DNA of 64,000 nt from assembly GCA_021234155.1 (NCBI GenBank), contig JAJEKV010000048.1, positions 1,703,873 to 1,767,872 on the forward strand. The letters are read 5' to 3'. The notes beneath the pieces are model-generated. The model ran no database searches. It saw only the letters and a list, made by a program, of their open reading frames with translations, and had not been told where the DNA came from. This stretch comes from Isoetes taiwanensis. Its lineage: Eukaryota > Streptophyta > Lycopodiopsida > Isoetales > Isoetaceae. Shown here piece by piece: positions 10,597 to 22,185 of this stretch; the stretch's first letter is position 1, and each line of letters begins with the position of its first letter. Made by a program: the position numbers and the translations under genes.

Positions 10597-11103
10597 TCAG
10601 ACCTGAAAATCTATCTGCCCAGCAATGGTAAACACCTTAGCGACGCCTAGAAGCATATACTGTGGCAGAAGCCAGAAAATGAGGATCATATAACCTGCAT
10701 GACTTGCTCTTAATCTTTTACGCTCAGCTCTTGCTGCACTTGCCATGGCTGCCATGCTGATGATCATTCCAATTCCTATCCTCTGTAGCATGGTAATACC
10801 TCAAGGATATGCCGAAAAGCTCCTCAATAATGGCGCTACAATTCGGTCATAGCAACAAACAAATAGAAACACGGTTATGATTGTGAATGCATGCATGGAA
10901 GCTGCAGTTATTTTACAACAACTTGTAAAAGATCTTCCATAGTGCTTCCTTGTCTGACAAACAGTGTGTTGACTTGGGGTGTGATTATGTAGAGTAAGCA
11001 ACCAAACCAAATTATTATCCTTATACCCAGTTTTGTGTTTTCCACTTGCTCCACAGTGCATAGTCACCAAGGATTCAAAGCTTTCTTCTTCGAAGCAAGC
11101 ATA
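10597..11103 (-). pseudogene. NPF (NRT1/PTR) transporter pseudogene, C-terminal half
   Basis: Read on the minus strand with frame changes this is an NPF nitrate/peptide transporter, a 12-helix proton-coupled plasma-membrane carrier. LNPW precedes a TGA at 11066-11064 where the family has Arg, then LCTVEQVENTKLGIRI and YIITPQVNTLFVRQGSTME follow. A frameshift near 10,934 leads to SFTSCCKITAASMHAF and YDRIVAPLLRSFSAYP. A second TGA at 10800-10798 precedes GITMLQRIGIGMIIS, and the last conserved piece is FWLLPQYMLLGVAKVFTIAG. The usual continuation (Phe-Phe-Tyr, then the last helices) is lost or scrambled after 10,606. Two nonsense codons and a frameshift make it a pseudogene. Confidence 0.8.
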
Positions 11104-11111
11104 TGCATACA

Positions 11112-12705
11112 TTTTCTATTTCATTTATTTCCAAAGGTCCAGCACTTTGGCTAGGCCCCATCCATCTGCAAAGCACAGTAAGGTATCTTTTACTTTTCGA
11201 ATTATATTAGTACCTGAGCAAGCCATGTGCATATTTTCTTGATAAGAATAACCATTAACAACCAATCAGAGGATAGACTGTCGTGCACATTACGTAAGCA
11301 TCAACAAGATCAACAATCACCCAGATAAGAACCATAATTTCATGGCCAATCTTTTCTGAAACAAAGCCACTTAAACTAACCACATCGACCAGACATTGTC
11401 TGGCAATGGGTGGATTCCCAATTTCTTATCAGTGGCATTGAACCAGGGCATATATAGCCAGACCATAGCATTACTATGGGCCGGATCTTTCCAGTCCCTG
11501 CTTCTAGACCCCATTATTGATTAGCACAGAGATAAAGATTAAAGATTAAATTTGTCAGAACAAAAACACTAATCTCTGTTGTGTAGATTTGCTTCAGGAA
11601 TGGATCTGGCTTGAATGTAAAGATTATGTGGCTCTAAAACCCTTGGGGATATAGGGAATTTGACTCTTCTCTTAGCAATGTATGATAATATTTTCTTTGA
11701 AGATGAGATAACTTCATTTGAATCGGCCATTCACAGCTTCATGATTTTTCTTCAGGCTCTGCAACTTTTTGACAGCACCAAGACACCATCTGAAGACATT
11801 CATTCGTAAAAAATATGGATGCATATCATGGTTCGAGTTATCCTCAAAACTGGCTTTGCTAATAAGTGACCATGCTGATTTAGCAGATAGTAAATATAGT
11901 CGGTCGCAATGGGAGGATGTAAAGAACCATTCACTTGTTTCAGATAGTGCATATTCAGGAGTGTATATTCAAAAAGATCTGTATTAAAGGACCCCAAACA
12001 TCTCAGGCTCCAGGGTTTTACAAGCACTTATTTCTAGCATATCAACTAGAAATATATGCCTACCTCTGTCCCTCAGAACAGAACAATTCCCCGCAACTCC
12101 TTACTGGCTATAGCATAACGGCGCCGTCAGTGGCGACCCTTCCCTAGTGAATCCAGATTGCCCAGTCATCTATTGATTTGCTTTCGTGACACATAGTCTA
12201 GAATTAATCATCTTAAAGGGGTTCTTTCTTAGTGCAGGAATACCTGAGTTTATCCCAACTCATGGAACAGAAAGAAGAAATTTAAGAACAATTCCTTGAA
12301 CTGTTATGCATGTTTCCTTGAATAAGATGGCATGTATCTTATCCTCATCCTTTGGATAATAATATAATTGGTACTCATGTTCACACTTAATGCCTAACAA
12401 TCATTCAAACCAGATAATGCATGATAATACCATGCCAACAATGGAGGAGAATATACTCCCAAACTTCTTGTTCTCTGTTCATAACAACAAAGGCCAACCA
12501 ATTTCAAACAGTGAGCGCCATCTTTATCCTGCAGACAATTGCTTGTTTCCACCAGTCTCTATTTCCTATTCTAATAACAATAAGGTATGGGCCTTCGACT
12601 TGCAGATCAACTTATGTTTCAAATCACATGATTTGTGTACCATCCCATGTCAAAGCAATGATATCTGATATCATTCTGGTGAAATAAGCCAAGCAATGTA
12701 TCTCT
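11112..12705. other. Probable intron or decayed interior of the NPF pseudogene
   Basis: Short open frames here carry no family resemblance. The position between two NPF-like pieces on the same strand suggests an intron enlarged by decay or insertion. Confidence 0.35.
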
Positions 12706-12990
12706 TTAAGTTAAAATTGACACTTCTTGCCATAAGTTAATGGAAGTTAGTTCACGCCTATATAATATTATTGATCGCACTAGCAACTGAAATAAAGTTT
12801 CTTCAGACTGAACCTGCTGCAATATTATTTTCTTCTCATATTCAAGATATCCAGTAAGGCAAAAAATAATGACCCCAAAAGATATCCAATACCATAATCT
12901 TGTTCCCAAACCAAAGCATGCAATTTTTGTAATGAAGGACCTTTATTTGTATATAGAGCAGAACCATAACAACACCTTGGGAACATCCAT
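12706..12990 (-). pseudogene. Probable upstream exon of the same NPF pseudogene
   Basis: Minus-strand frames give QDYGIGYLL and, after a one-base shift, GVIIFCLTGYLEYEKK followed by SEETLFQLLVRSIILYRR. This resembles the helix 5-6 region and start of the cytoplasmic loop of NPF carriers. In that family it comes just before the LNPWRLCTVTQVEE region, and here it lies upstream of that piece on the same strand, about 1.6 kb away. Match quality is modest and the frame is broken. Confidence 0.45.
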
Positions 12991-13327
12991 GTAACATAAT
13001 CAACTCTATTAGGATTGCTGTCTCGCATAATCAGGTATGCTATAGCATCTGCAATGTCACAGCCATGTAAAGTTGCCAAACTAACTTATGTGCTGGTTTC
13101 TTATGTAAAAGGTCAAGAAACGTCTATTATTAAGCAATGCACTATGAAAAATTTACAACTGTGGGCATGGAAACGACATTCATGCTTAGATCCTTCTCCC
13201 ACTGACATGGACCAAGCCAACCACAAAATATTTCAGAAAAAAAAAAGTATTTCATGCTACACAAGGGAAAAAAAGCTTTGATAAAGTCTCATGCACAATT
13301 TATGTAGAAATAGAATTGCAAAATACA

Positions 13328-13540
13328 TCACATACATGTCATTACATCATGATTGAGAAGAGAGCTTACTCCAGCTTGCAAACAATGTGAGCCATCAAAT
13401 TCATCTCCACTTGCATGCCTTATGCCCCAATGCACTTTCTTTGAGCAGGTTGGATAAACTCCAAAGCCAGGTCTCGGTATCCTATTTGGTTCTCCCAATA
13501 CTGCAATGTTAACTTTCTTTAACTTGCTGACATCTCTCAA
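13328..13540 (-). pseudogene. Unrecognised exon-like open reading frame
   Basis: A minus-strand frame encodes KLKKVNIAVLGEPNRIPRPG, then FGVYPTCSKKVHWGIRHAS. Its balanced composition, with Gly/Pro/Cys at plausible spacing, looks like a true exon. A second exon-like frame at 13,079-12,950 (GCDIADAIAYLIMRDSNPNR) may belong to the same unknown gene or to the degraded NPF gene. I do not recognise either. Confidence 0.3.
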
Positions 13541-13593
13541 TCATTCCCAAAAAATTTACAATCAGAAATTCTTCCTTGTTTTAACTCAGCCCT

Positions 13594-14820
13594 TTACTCA
13601 GCTTTAATCCTCCCATTTCGTTTACGTTTCTGAGGCATAGCATCTACAAGATTGTGGTCACAGTACTTAAAAGAGAATATAACTTGTTCATCCCAAAAGT
13701 CTTCATAATCAGCCAGTTTCTTCCACTCATTTGTCTCCACATCAAAAACAGCATGAGACTGCATAGTATACTGCTGGAAATAAATCAGGTTATGAACCTG
13801 GACGACATTAAAATGGCCATCATAATAACCATCAACATCCCATGATGGGCCTTGTATGGATTTGAAGAAGCTCCACTCCATTGCACTAGTATGAAACATC
13901 CACAAATGAAGTCCACTGTCCTCATTATATCCCATCATAATGACATGCCCATTTAACTCCAACAACTCGCGATGGAATCGCAAATGCAAATCTAACCACA
14001 TCTTGTCCTTTAGAGTAGCACATCTGGATATATGATCTTCGTTTATATCATACTTCAAAAGAAAAATGCTCTCACGATGATTGACACGACTACATTCAGT
14101 TGTCAAAATATATGCTACTTCTCCAATGACCTGAACTCCACGAAAATACTTATAGCATTCACTTCCAAACAAATTATCACAGATTATTTCCTTCCACGAA
14201 CTCATTGCAGAATCAAATATCCAAAGCTTTGACAACCCAGCAAGTATGAGGTAGAAGCCCGCACCTCCTTTGGGAACTAAACTTACAAAAGAGGAATATA
14301 TGCCAGTTGAAAATGGAAAGGCAGGCTCATAAATACGCTCAGTTGAAATCAGAGGAGGAAGATTCACCCATTGATTCAAGGTGGGATTACAAACTGATAG
14401 TTTCATCCTTTTACGAGAGCCATAGCGCATATTTTGAAAGCATAATAAACCATGTGCAGAGGCAATAGGCAAAAAACTAGAGGGATCCACTTTGTGGGGT
14501 AGCTGGGTTGGCATCAAAGCTCTAAGAGGCAACCATTTATCTGAAAAATGCTCATAGAAAAATACCTGAATTTTATGCATGCCGGGTTTCAACACTCTCG
14601 ACTGCGGTTTGACGAGAGAGCTCCAGATGATGATACAGGAAGAATTAAGAGGTGATATAATTTGAGAACGCTCAACATATGTTTTCGAAACAAGAAGGGT
14701 TTTCCAATGGCGACAGACAGACCTGAGAGCGAGGCGCTCAAAGAGGGATAAATGAGGAAGGATATGGAAAAGGACAAGATCGAGAGCCAAATTACTCCAC
14801 ACATTTGCATCCATCTCCAT
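13594..14820 (-). CDS. F-box protein with C-terminal kelch-like/F-box-associated domain
   Basis: An uninterrupted, intronless frame of 408 codons. Residues about 8-46 form an F-box (LVLFHILPHLSLFERLALRS, then CRHWKTLLVS), which binds SKP1 so that the protein can act as the substrate adaptor of an SCF ubiquitin ligase. The rest has features of plant F-box-associated propellers: a SVCNPTLNQWVNLPP motif near residue 150, KLWIFDSAMSSWKEI near 215, and repeated Trp-containing blades such as VFDVETNEWKKLADYED near 380. It ends in a basic tail, PQKRKRNGR. The chosen ATG is the first after a TATA box at 14,888-14,881. Substrate unknown. It appears intact and functional. Confidence 0.85.
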   Translation of the reverse strand: MEMDANVWSNLALDLVLFHILPHLSLFERLALRSVCRHWKTLLVSKTYVERSQIISPLNSSCIIIWSSLVKPQSRVLKPGMHKIQVFFYEHFSDKWLPLRALMPTQLPHKVDPSSFLPIASAHGLLCFQNMRYGSRKRMKLSVCNPTLNQWVNLPPLISTERIYEPAFPFSTGIYSSFVSLVPKGGAGFYLILAGLSKLWIFDSAMSSWKEIICDNLFGSECYKYFRGVQVIGEVAYILTTECSRVNHRESIFLLKYDINEDHISRCATLKDKMWLDLHLRFHRELLELNGHVIMMGYNEDSGLHLWMFHTSAMEWSFFKSIQGPSWDVDGYYDGHFNVVQVHNLIYFQQYTMQSHAVFDVETNEWKKLADYEDFWDEQVIFSFKYCDHNLVDAMPQKRKRNGRIKAE

Positions 14821-14880
14821 ATCTCCTCTCGGTCCGGCAATGCCTCCAAAATAACCTAAAATTTGAAACTCGAACCTATC

Positions 14881-14889
14881 CTTTTATAC
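14881..14889 (-). promoter_or_regulatory. TATA box of the F-box gene
   Basis: The minus strand reads GGTATAAAAG about 65 bp upstream of the ATG at 14,820, giving a predicted start near 14,855 and a short leader with no upstream ATG. Confidence 0.6.
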
Positions 14890-14900
14890 CACCATTGCTA

Positions 14901-14934
14901 TTTGGTGGGAAATCTTATTTGGTGGGAAATCTTA
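14901..14934 (-). promoter_or_regulatory. Duplicated 17-bp motif upstream of the F-box TATA box
   Basis: Two perfect direct copies of TAAGATTTCCCACCAAA (minus strand) lie at 14,934-14,918 and 14,917-14,901, just upstream of the TATA box. TTTCCCACC resembles E2F-type sites loosely. The placement suggests cis-regulatory sites; function is inferred only. Confidence 0.4.
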
Positions 14935-16074
14935 ATCTTGGCTTAATCCAAACAATGCCATTGAATGGATGAGAGCCAAACCATGTTTAACTACTGTGTT
15001 CACCTTCACATATAGACCTCATTCTAAATTCTTTAAAGTGAAAAGATGATCGTGACTATCCCATTAATTGACCTAAAAAGGTCCAAGCATACATGGTTTG
15101 AAGCAGCATTTTGTTGATGTTGGCCAAGCATACTGCTCATATAAGACATGCTCAGTCTGTGGTCTTGTGTATGCTCCGGGAGAGTAGAACAAATATCTAG
15201 CAAAATAACAAGGGATTCCCTTTGTATTTTTATACATTTTTCAATATGTTTTTCTATGATTTCATGGCGTACTCGCGTCGAATGTACTAACACGTACATC
15301 TAGAGTGCACATACACGTACATTAATTTTAATGTCGTTCCCCAACTTTCCCTTCTTTTTTGTTGGAGGAAAAGGAAGGGATTGATATTAATCATAATTTA
15401 AGAGAAAATACAAACTAAGACATAACGCCTACCATGAGAGTAGGCCCAGTGGGCCAAATCCACAAAACAAAAATAATCATCAAAAAGTAATATCTTCAAA
15501 AAGAAAAGAGTCTTCAGATAATCCTGAACAACAAGGTAGCAGAATTTGGGTTGAACAGAAAGAGCATAAGGCATCAGGGGAAGGAAGATGGGACAACAGG
15601 CAAATTGGCAAAGGAGTGAGTACCATCCATAGAAATTCGGCAGTTGGGCATACTATACCAATCAATATCAAACTAGTGAGGGACTAATAACATCAGCTCA
15701 TTGATCAAAATTTGGATGAAGTCAAGGATCACCCCAGCACATGCTTCGCACCTGCCTTCATTGAAATAATACATGGATCTAAGGCAGTCAAATTGGTATT
15801 CAGTGAGGAAGATGTTGTTAAAAGAAATGTGGTTCTCAATCCACTGTAGACAAGGTGTGTATTTTGTTGTTCTCCACCAGATTGAGAGGTGTCAAGTTGT
15901 GTGAAAAGAACTTTCAAAACCGAAATTCAATTCAGCGGCTTCCAGACACCTATAAAACATATCTTTTATATGTCAAGTGAAGGCACAAATTTACTTCATG
16001 AGGTAATTATTTTTTGGAATTGTCCAAAAGAACATATTATATTGCATTCCTTGTTGGTTAAATTTTCTATACCA

Positions 16075-16179
16075 CATGTCATATGAACATCACTTTTTGT
16101 GTTCATTATGTCTTTTCCCAATACAAGTATCAATTTCAAGAAGACATAACAACAGAAAAAGTGATGTGCATATGACATG
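16075..16179. repeat. Imperfect inverted repeat (MITE-like hairpin)
   Basis: The left arm, about 40 bp from ACATGTCATATGAACATCAC, is closely matched in reverse complement by the right arm ending GTGCATATGACATG, with a spacer of about 25 bp. No coding sequence lies inside. Confidence 0.65.
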
Positions 16180-17824
16180 CTCTTGTTCATGGATAAATGC
16201 TATGCTTTTATTAAGAGTAATTTGGAGACTAATAATTAAAACCTTAAATATGTGGATTGTTTTATTCGTTTATACAGGTCTTTCCTCAAGTCAACATACT
16301 TATACTGGACTCTGTCTTTACAATGGCAAGCAAATGCAGTAGTTTATGGAATGGGCTCTCTTTACACTTCAATCTGCCCATCGTTGATAAAATGCCTGCT
16401 TGATCTGAGCGGTCGTGCATATTTTTAGATTAGTAAGAGGCTGGCTCACTTCTGCTGACACTATATTCCACTCCATGTAGCTTATTTAATTTTGTATGTG
16501 GGCATCTGTTTTTCGCGATAAGATGATCACACTGGTCGCCATCAACATTTTGCAACAAGATGATTATACTGGGCACCATCAACATCGGTGCATAAAGCAG
16601 TCATTATAAGACAAAGTAAAAGTAGTCTTGTGATCAAAGAAACAATCGTGCAAGGAGATATAAATTGTGTCATGAAAAATAGAGAATATTCGAGTTAGAT
16701 GCTCCACTTTGACGTTCTCAAAACAGGATACAGAAAAGATCTACCAATCTGGCAGTACTAGAGCTTGTAATACAAGGTGGTTCTTTCAAAGTTTGAATGT
16801 TAACTTTACTTGCAATAAACCACCACTTTAAACAACTCTACCTGCATTGACACTTTAAAACAACTCAAACTTCCATTTAAACCACTTTAAACAAGTCCGC
16901 TTGCATCTTAGCAACCAATAATGGAAGTATACGAAAATACTGATGATAAATATGAAGAGGATGATGATTTTGTGACAAAAACCTTGACAATTAGTGTGAT
17001 CCCCTTCCATTTTGCCTCTTTATCTTAACTGTCCACTTCCACCACTTACTCTAAGCCCTTAAAATCTAATCATTACAGGAAATTTATCGCGGCGGCCAAG
17101 GCCACCGCAAACATTTCTCTTTGCCGATACCCTATGTGTAGGGAAGGGAATCGATGCTCGAACATTTGTTTGCGTATCCTCTTTCCAATAATAGAAACAT
17201 AGACATGGGAAAAAGTTCACGGTCTCTTCCTCCAAGTTGGTTGACTCCAAGAGTCATAAAAGAAGGGGGAAAAACGATTATGAGCGTGCTTATGATGATA
17301 TGTTCTTTTTCTTATGATAACAGTTTGGGAAATGCCGACATGTAGAAATGCATTCCTACAATCTAGTTGTTTTGCTTATGATTGAAATTTGGAGTGCAAA
17401 TTTTAATAGATTTTTTCATACAATTATCCTTCAAATATCCTTCAAACTGGATATCTCAAATCCTCCTCTTTCCTTTGCTTCTTCACAGTTTCATTTTGTT
17501 TGTTGAGGATCTTTTCATATTCTATTACATACTCAGCTCATGCAAAAGCAAATACAGTGCAAGGTATTGGTCAGTTGTTATTAATGTACTAAAGGAGGCA
17601 AAAACTTGATGGTCATTCATGTAGTAAGTTTGTTGTTATAGCAGCTTGATTGAGTGCTAAGATTGTGGGCGCAGACTTTCGAGCAACTTTACAACAATTA
17701 ATTCTCTTGACATTCGGGTGATCCTTTTATATAAATTGAGCTGCGAACATGCCCATGTGATGCTTCAAGATCAGCAAACATGCCTATGTGGTGCTTCAAG
17801 ATACTATGTACTGACATATTATAT

Positions 17825-17919
17825 CAACTGTTACACCACGACAGTACATAGTAACCTTGAAGAATGTAACAAAATATCACATCAACTGTTACACCACGAC
17901 ACTACATTGTAACCTTGAA
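17825..17919 (+). repeat. 58-bp direct duplication
   Basis: CAACTGTTACACCACGACA begins at 17,825 and again at 17,883, each followed by GTAACCTTGAAGA. A shorter pair of direct copies (GCTTCAAGAT context) lies just upstream at about 17,750-17,800. Confidence 0.75.
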
Positions 17920-18366
17920 GAGCTGTTATAGATAGAAGAGGTATTACCATCCCTATAATGCCTTTTTGATAATATAGAATCTTACATCCCATGTCACAAT
18001 ATCCTTCTAATCTGTCAAGATATCTTAGGAACGAAAAAATAGGAGAGCCTCACTTGTTTCTATAGATTTATCAGAGAAACCCATACAGAGCTAAGAATGT
18101 TATTTAGAGAACTCACATCCCTCCTTGAATTTGTCTTCTTGAAATTGTTTGGGGATGTAGGATACTCATGCAAAATCGCAAACATCAAAAGATTTCCCGC
18201 GAAATAGAAGGCACCTGCCTCTGATTCGAGAGCTTGGACCGCCAGAGACCCCTCAAACTTTGGAACCCCCAAAACCCCCACACCCCCAAAAGGTGCTCTG
18301 CCCGCGTTTTTGAGTCCCCAAATTGGATTCTAAGCACCCTTTCCGCAGCCAGAGACCCCTCAAACT

Positions 18367-19065
18367 TTGAAAGTCATGGCCACAGAAGATGGGCCAGCCT
18401 GGGAAACCCAAGGCGAGGGGCCGCCGCACAAACGGCCCCGATCAGCCATCATGGACAGGGGAGAGTCATCCTCCATGAAGAAGGAGGCTCGGGCTAAGGC
18501 TAAGGCCCCCTCAGCGAGGCCAGCCCGGCCGGAAGGGAATGATTGCTCAGACTACATAGGAACTCCTGCCTCGGCAGAGAATTGGAGCCATGTCAAAGCG
18601 GGAGTGGAGGCTAACGATTGCTTCGTGTTGAGGCTAACGGTGCACCGGGCCGGGCATGACAGTGGAGATGGAGTCCGCGGCATCCCATGTGCTCAAAAGG
18701 CAAATGGTGGTCAAGAAGAACCGCATCACAGGTCTGGAGACCCGCATGCTGCATGTGGAAGATGGCCTTGGCAAAGCGCGCCGGCGGCAACAAGCCGGCA
18801 GGAGGTGTGCGACATGCGGGCCGCCCTGGGCTACGTGTTCATCACTCACGGACACCATGACCTGCGAGGAGGGGAGCCGCAATGCGAGACGATGGTCCTG
18901 GTGTCACGGCCGGTCGGAAGGTGGAGGCGGCCACCACCATGGCATCGAGGGGAAGTGCGGTCGCTCTGCGCACGGCCGGGTTTACGGCCGGGGATCTTGA
19001 GTAAGATCCCGAACGGCAAGCCCGCCCTCGGCGCCGTGTCTTTGGGGGCGCGAGCGCGGCTCTAA
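18367..19065 (+). pseudogene. Possible LINE ORF1 remnant
   Basis: An open frame of 232 codons, rich in Arg, Pro, Ala and Gly, starts KVMATEDGPAWETQGEGPPH and lies upstream of the endonuclease domain, where LINEs encode a nucleic-acid-binding ORF1 protein. No zinc knuckle or RRM is evident. In such GC-rich DNA long open frames arise easily in several frames, so coding is uncertain. Confidence 0.35.
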
Positions 19066-19959
19066 GCTACTCGAGCCTGGAGCTCTAGGGGTTGCGAAAC
19101 CATCCATAAACAGAGCGGGGTCTCCCTTACACCATTCATAGTGTTTATAGCGGTCTGGGGGGGAGATAGCCAAGCGGCGGCTAGCCGCAAGAAACGTGCT
19201 CCCGACTTCCACAGAGGCGAGAACGGCGTAACTCGGGCGCTACCCGCCACGGCCTCCACGCCCGGCAGCCCGGGCCCCGCCTGCTGCCCGCCTCCAGCCA
19301 CTCCACGCCATCCCGGCCACCGCCACCACCCCCCCAAAGGGACCCGGCCCTCGCCCACCTTTTGACCCGCAGGTCGCGAGAACTCGGGGCCCTTGGCGAA
19401 GAGAGGCCACAATCGGTAGTTCGAGGCATGCGGAACAGCAGTGGGGGGAGAGTCTACGCCCACAACATCCCAACACACATTCTCGATCGGATGACATTCC
19501 GAGGGCAGTTCACATTTCTCGAGCAGCCCGTCATGGGGCTCGGCCTTCAGTCGTGGACCGCATTGTCATATTCACGGTTGCGGATGCACAAGTGCGTGAT
19601 GCCATATTGCGCCGGGGCCGATGCTTGAAGGGACATCCACATGCGTGGGCCGGGACCTCACACCCGTGCAACAAGAGGCACGCAGGGAGCTTGTCGGGTC
19701 GAGGCGTTCGCCACCGGGGGTGCCGCAGGATTGGTTCGGCGGGATGCACATTTTTACGGCGACACCTTTCTGCTGCGGACCCTGCAGCCCCAACCGCAGT
19801 TGCCGTGGCCACCTTACGCTTCTCCTACCACGGCCCCCTTCTCCCCTCTCCTACTCACGCTCCCTCACGGCCCATGCCCTCCTCGGCCACATCTTTGCCT
19901 CCGCTCCATCTACTTCTCCTTTCGACCCTCACTTCCCGTCCTCCCAGCGACTTCGGGCT

Positions 19960-20876
19960 GCGCGATACCATCCCTGGCGACAAATAGAAATTGTGTGCCT
20001 CGGGTGGTCTCATGGAATTGTCGAGGCTTCCCTTGGCGAAGGGGCGATCCCCGAACTTTCAAGTGGCAGTAGATATGGATCTCATCTTTCTCATGGAGAC
20101 ATGGGAGCATCCTTGGCACGAGCTACGATCTGTAGGGTTACCAACATTTCGGTCTTCAATACACATGCAGGCGGAGGGTCATGGTGGAGTGGCTTGCTAC
20201 TACCGGACAACCTTGGCACATTAAACACCCTCCAGGAAGGCAGACGGACACAACCCGGTACTTGTGGGTTCGTGTGCATAATACCCGTGGCAACCCTCTT
20301 TTTACGGCGCTTTATTTCCCTCACGAGAGAGCACCTTCCATCGCAGCCCACCCCGTCACGGATAGGATGGACCCTTATGTCGATCTATATGATGACATAC
20401 AACAGCACCAGCAGTTGGGTAGGGTCGTCCTTCTTGGAGATTTCAATGCACGGACAGGAGTAGAGCAGCCCATGCGACTTGACCCCCTCGGCGACGATGT
20501 CTTGCGGCCTCACCCCTTGCGAAGCAACGGCCCGCGAGGATCGGATGACGGCCCAGTCACTTTCGCTTTGGCGACAGTTTGTCTGCTATGTGGTATTTTT
20601 GACTTGATAATTTGCAATGGCACATCCGCGTGGCCCGATTCACCATAAGTGCACATCATGCGAGAGGGGACAATCGGGGGAGGGTCTAGTGTGGTGGACT
20701 ATGTGCTCGTAGTTGCGCAAGATATGCATCTCATCGGTCGTTTCCGGGTGGGCACAGACAGTCGGGATGAGGAGGTCGACTCAGATCACCTCCCACTTTA
20801 TTTGGACCTGGTTTGGCAAGCCGCGGAACCCCCACTATGCCACCCCCCTCGCCCGTCCTCGGTTGAGACTAGATTA
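19960..20876 (+). pseudogene. LINE endonuclease (EEP fold) remnant
   Basis: The apurinic-type endonuclease nicks target DNA for target-primed reverse transcription. Motifs appear in order but in different frames: VVSWNCRGFPW (catalytic Asn), DLIFLMETWEHPW (catalytic Glu), VVLLGDFNARTG (Asp and Asn), VVDYVLVV and EEVDSDHLPLYLDL (Asp-His). Catalytic residues are therefore still readable, but at least three frame changes and a stop at about 20,646 (after TSAWPDSP) prevent one protein. Confidence 0.75.
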
Positions 20877-21329
20877 TGAGCGGCCGAGGACTACGCCAGA
20901 TGCTCATGGGCGCCCTCCCGGTAATTCTGCGGACCTCCACACTAGAAGCGTGACAGACCAGCGTGACTTCGCTATTACGGGATGCGGCCGGACGGGCTGC
21001 TTTGTGACCCCCTCCCCGTCGCCCTTCGAGGGTCAGCAACATTCCCCGCGTAACCGATGGTTTGATGCGGAGTGTAAAGAATGCAAACGGCAGCTCCGTC
21101 ACATTACGGATCCGGTACCCGCTTGCGAGGCCACCACCGCGATGCGCGCCCATCCGAAGGAGACAAAGGCGCGGTACCTTGCCGAGCATCGGGGAGATGT
21201 TCTACTGCTGGACACTCATCCTCCCGAACCTTTTGGCGCCAGAGTGCTTGAAGGCCACCCGGCCCTCGAGGGACATCACACCCGGCGGTGGGAGCGATAC
21301 TGCAGCGGCTCTATGACCCGCCCGAGGGG

Positions 21330-22185
21330 CCAGCGTGTGCCCATACCCCCGCGGGATGGCCCCCCCATTGGTTCTCGTGGAGGAGGATGTTGAGGAGGGC
21401 CTGCAATGGCTGGCTAATGGGAAGGCGGTGACCTCGATGGTATGCGTGGCGAAGTTACTCAAATGGGCGGGGCGGCCGCTTGTGCGGTCCTCACTACCAC
21501 ATTCAAGCGAGCATTGCGGGAAGGTCTCCCAGGCAATGGACCACAAGCGGTTGTTCCAATTCACAAAGGCGGACGACCCACCTTGTCCGGCCAATTACCG
21601 GACGATCATGGTCGATTCGGTATTTGCCAAACTATTGGGCGGCATTCTCGGCGGCAGTTGACCCACTGGGCGGCGGCGAGATGTGTGAGCCCCTCACCGC
21701 AGGCGGGCTTTAGACCCCGCCACTCAACGATTGACCATATCTTTACTGGCGGGCGATTGAAGGCGGTAGGAATCATCGGCCGGGACTTGTATTCTTTGCT
21801 TTGTGGACTTCAGCGAAGGCTTTTTGATCTGATTCCCGGGGAAAAGGCGTAGGCTAGGCTGCGTCAGCTGGGCTCTCCTGCTGCACGCGAGAATGCCATA
21901 TACACGAGGTTGTATGAGAGTTGTTTTGGCGGGGATGCGGCCGGCCGGGCCAAGCATTCACCCGGTAGTATCGAGTCGGCGGGGGTTGCCCCCTCTCGCC
22001 AACACTTTTGGCCTCTACATTGATCGATTAGAGTCACGGCTTCTTGAGCATGGGGGATGGCATACGACTTTTGCACCGGGTCATCCGCCCGGCTCATCTA
22101 TCTTGACGATGTTGGCTGGCGGCCCACCCGAAGCTATCACGGTCTCACACGGATGCCCTAGACACATTTTGTCGGGCTACTGAAC
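21330..22185 (+). pseudogene. LINE reverse transcriptase remnant
   Basis: CPANYRTIMVDSVFAKLLGG and QAGFRPRHSTIDHIF are conserved RT fingers/palm motifs. The expected FVDF-KAFD region is degraded to LLCGLQRRLFDLIPGEKA. LANTFGLYIDRLESRLLEHG matches the segment before the active site. The catalytic YLDDV lies at 22,099-22,113 but in a shifted frame. The thumb is not recognisable. Confidence 0.75.

Larger units (their letters stand above)
15000..18225. other. AT-rich intergenic region with small repeats
   Basis: No gene was recognised. It holds an imperfect palindrome at 16,075-16,179, a GC-rich 30-base motif at 17,090-17,126 that is close to the reverse complement of the start of the 455-bp tandem repeat, and duplicated segments at 17,825-17,919. 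The remaining open frames are short and lack domain resemblance. Confidence 0.5.
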
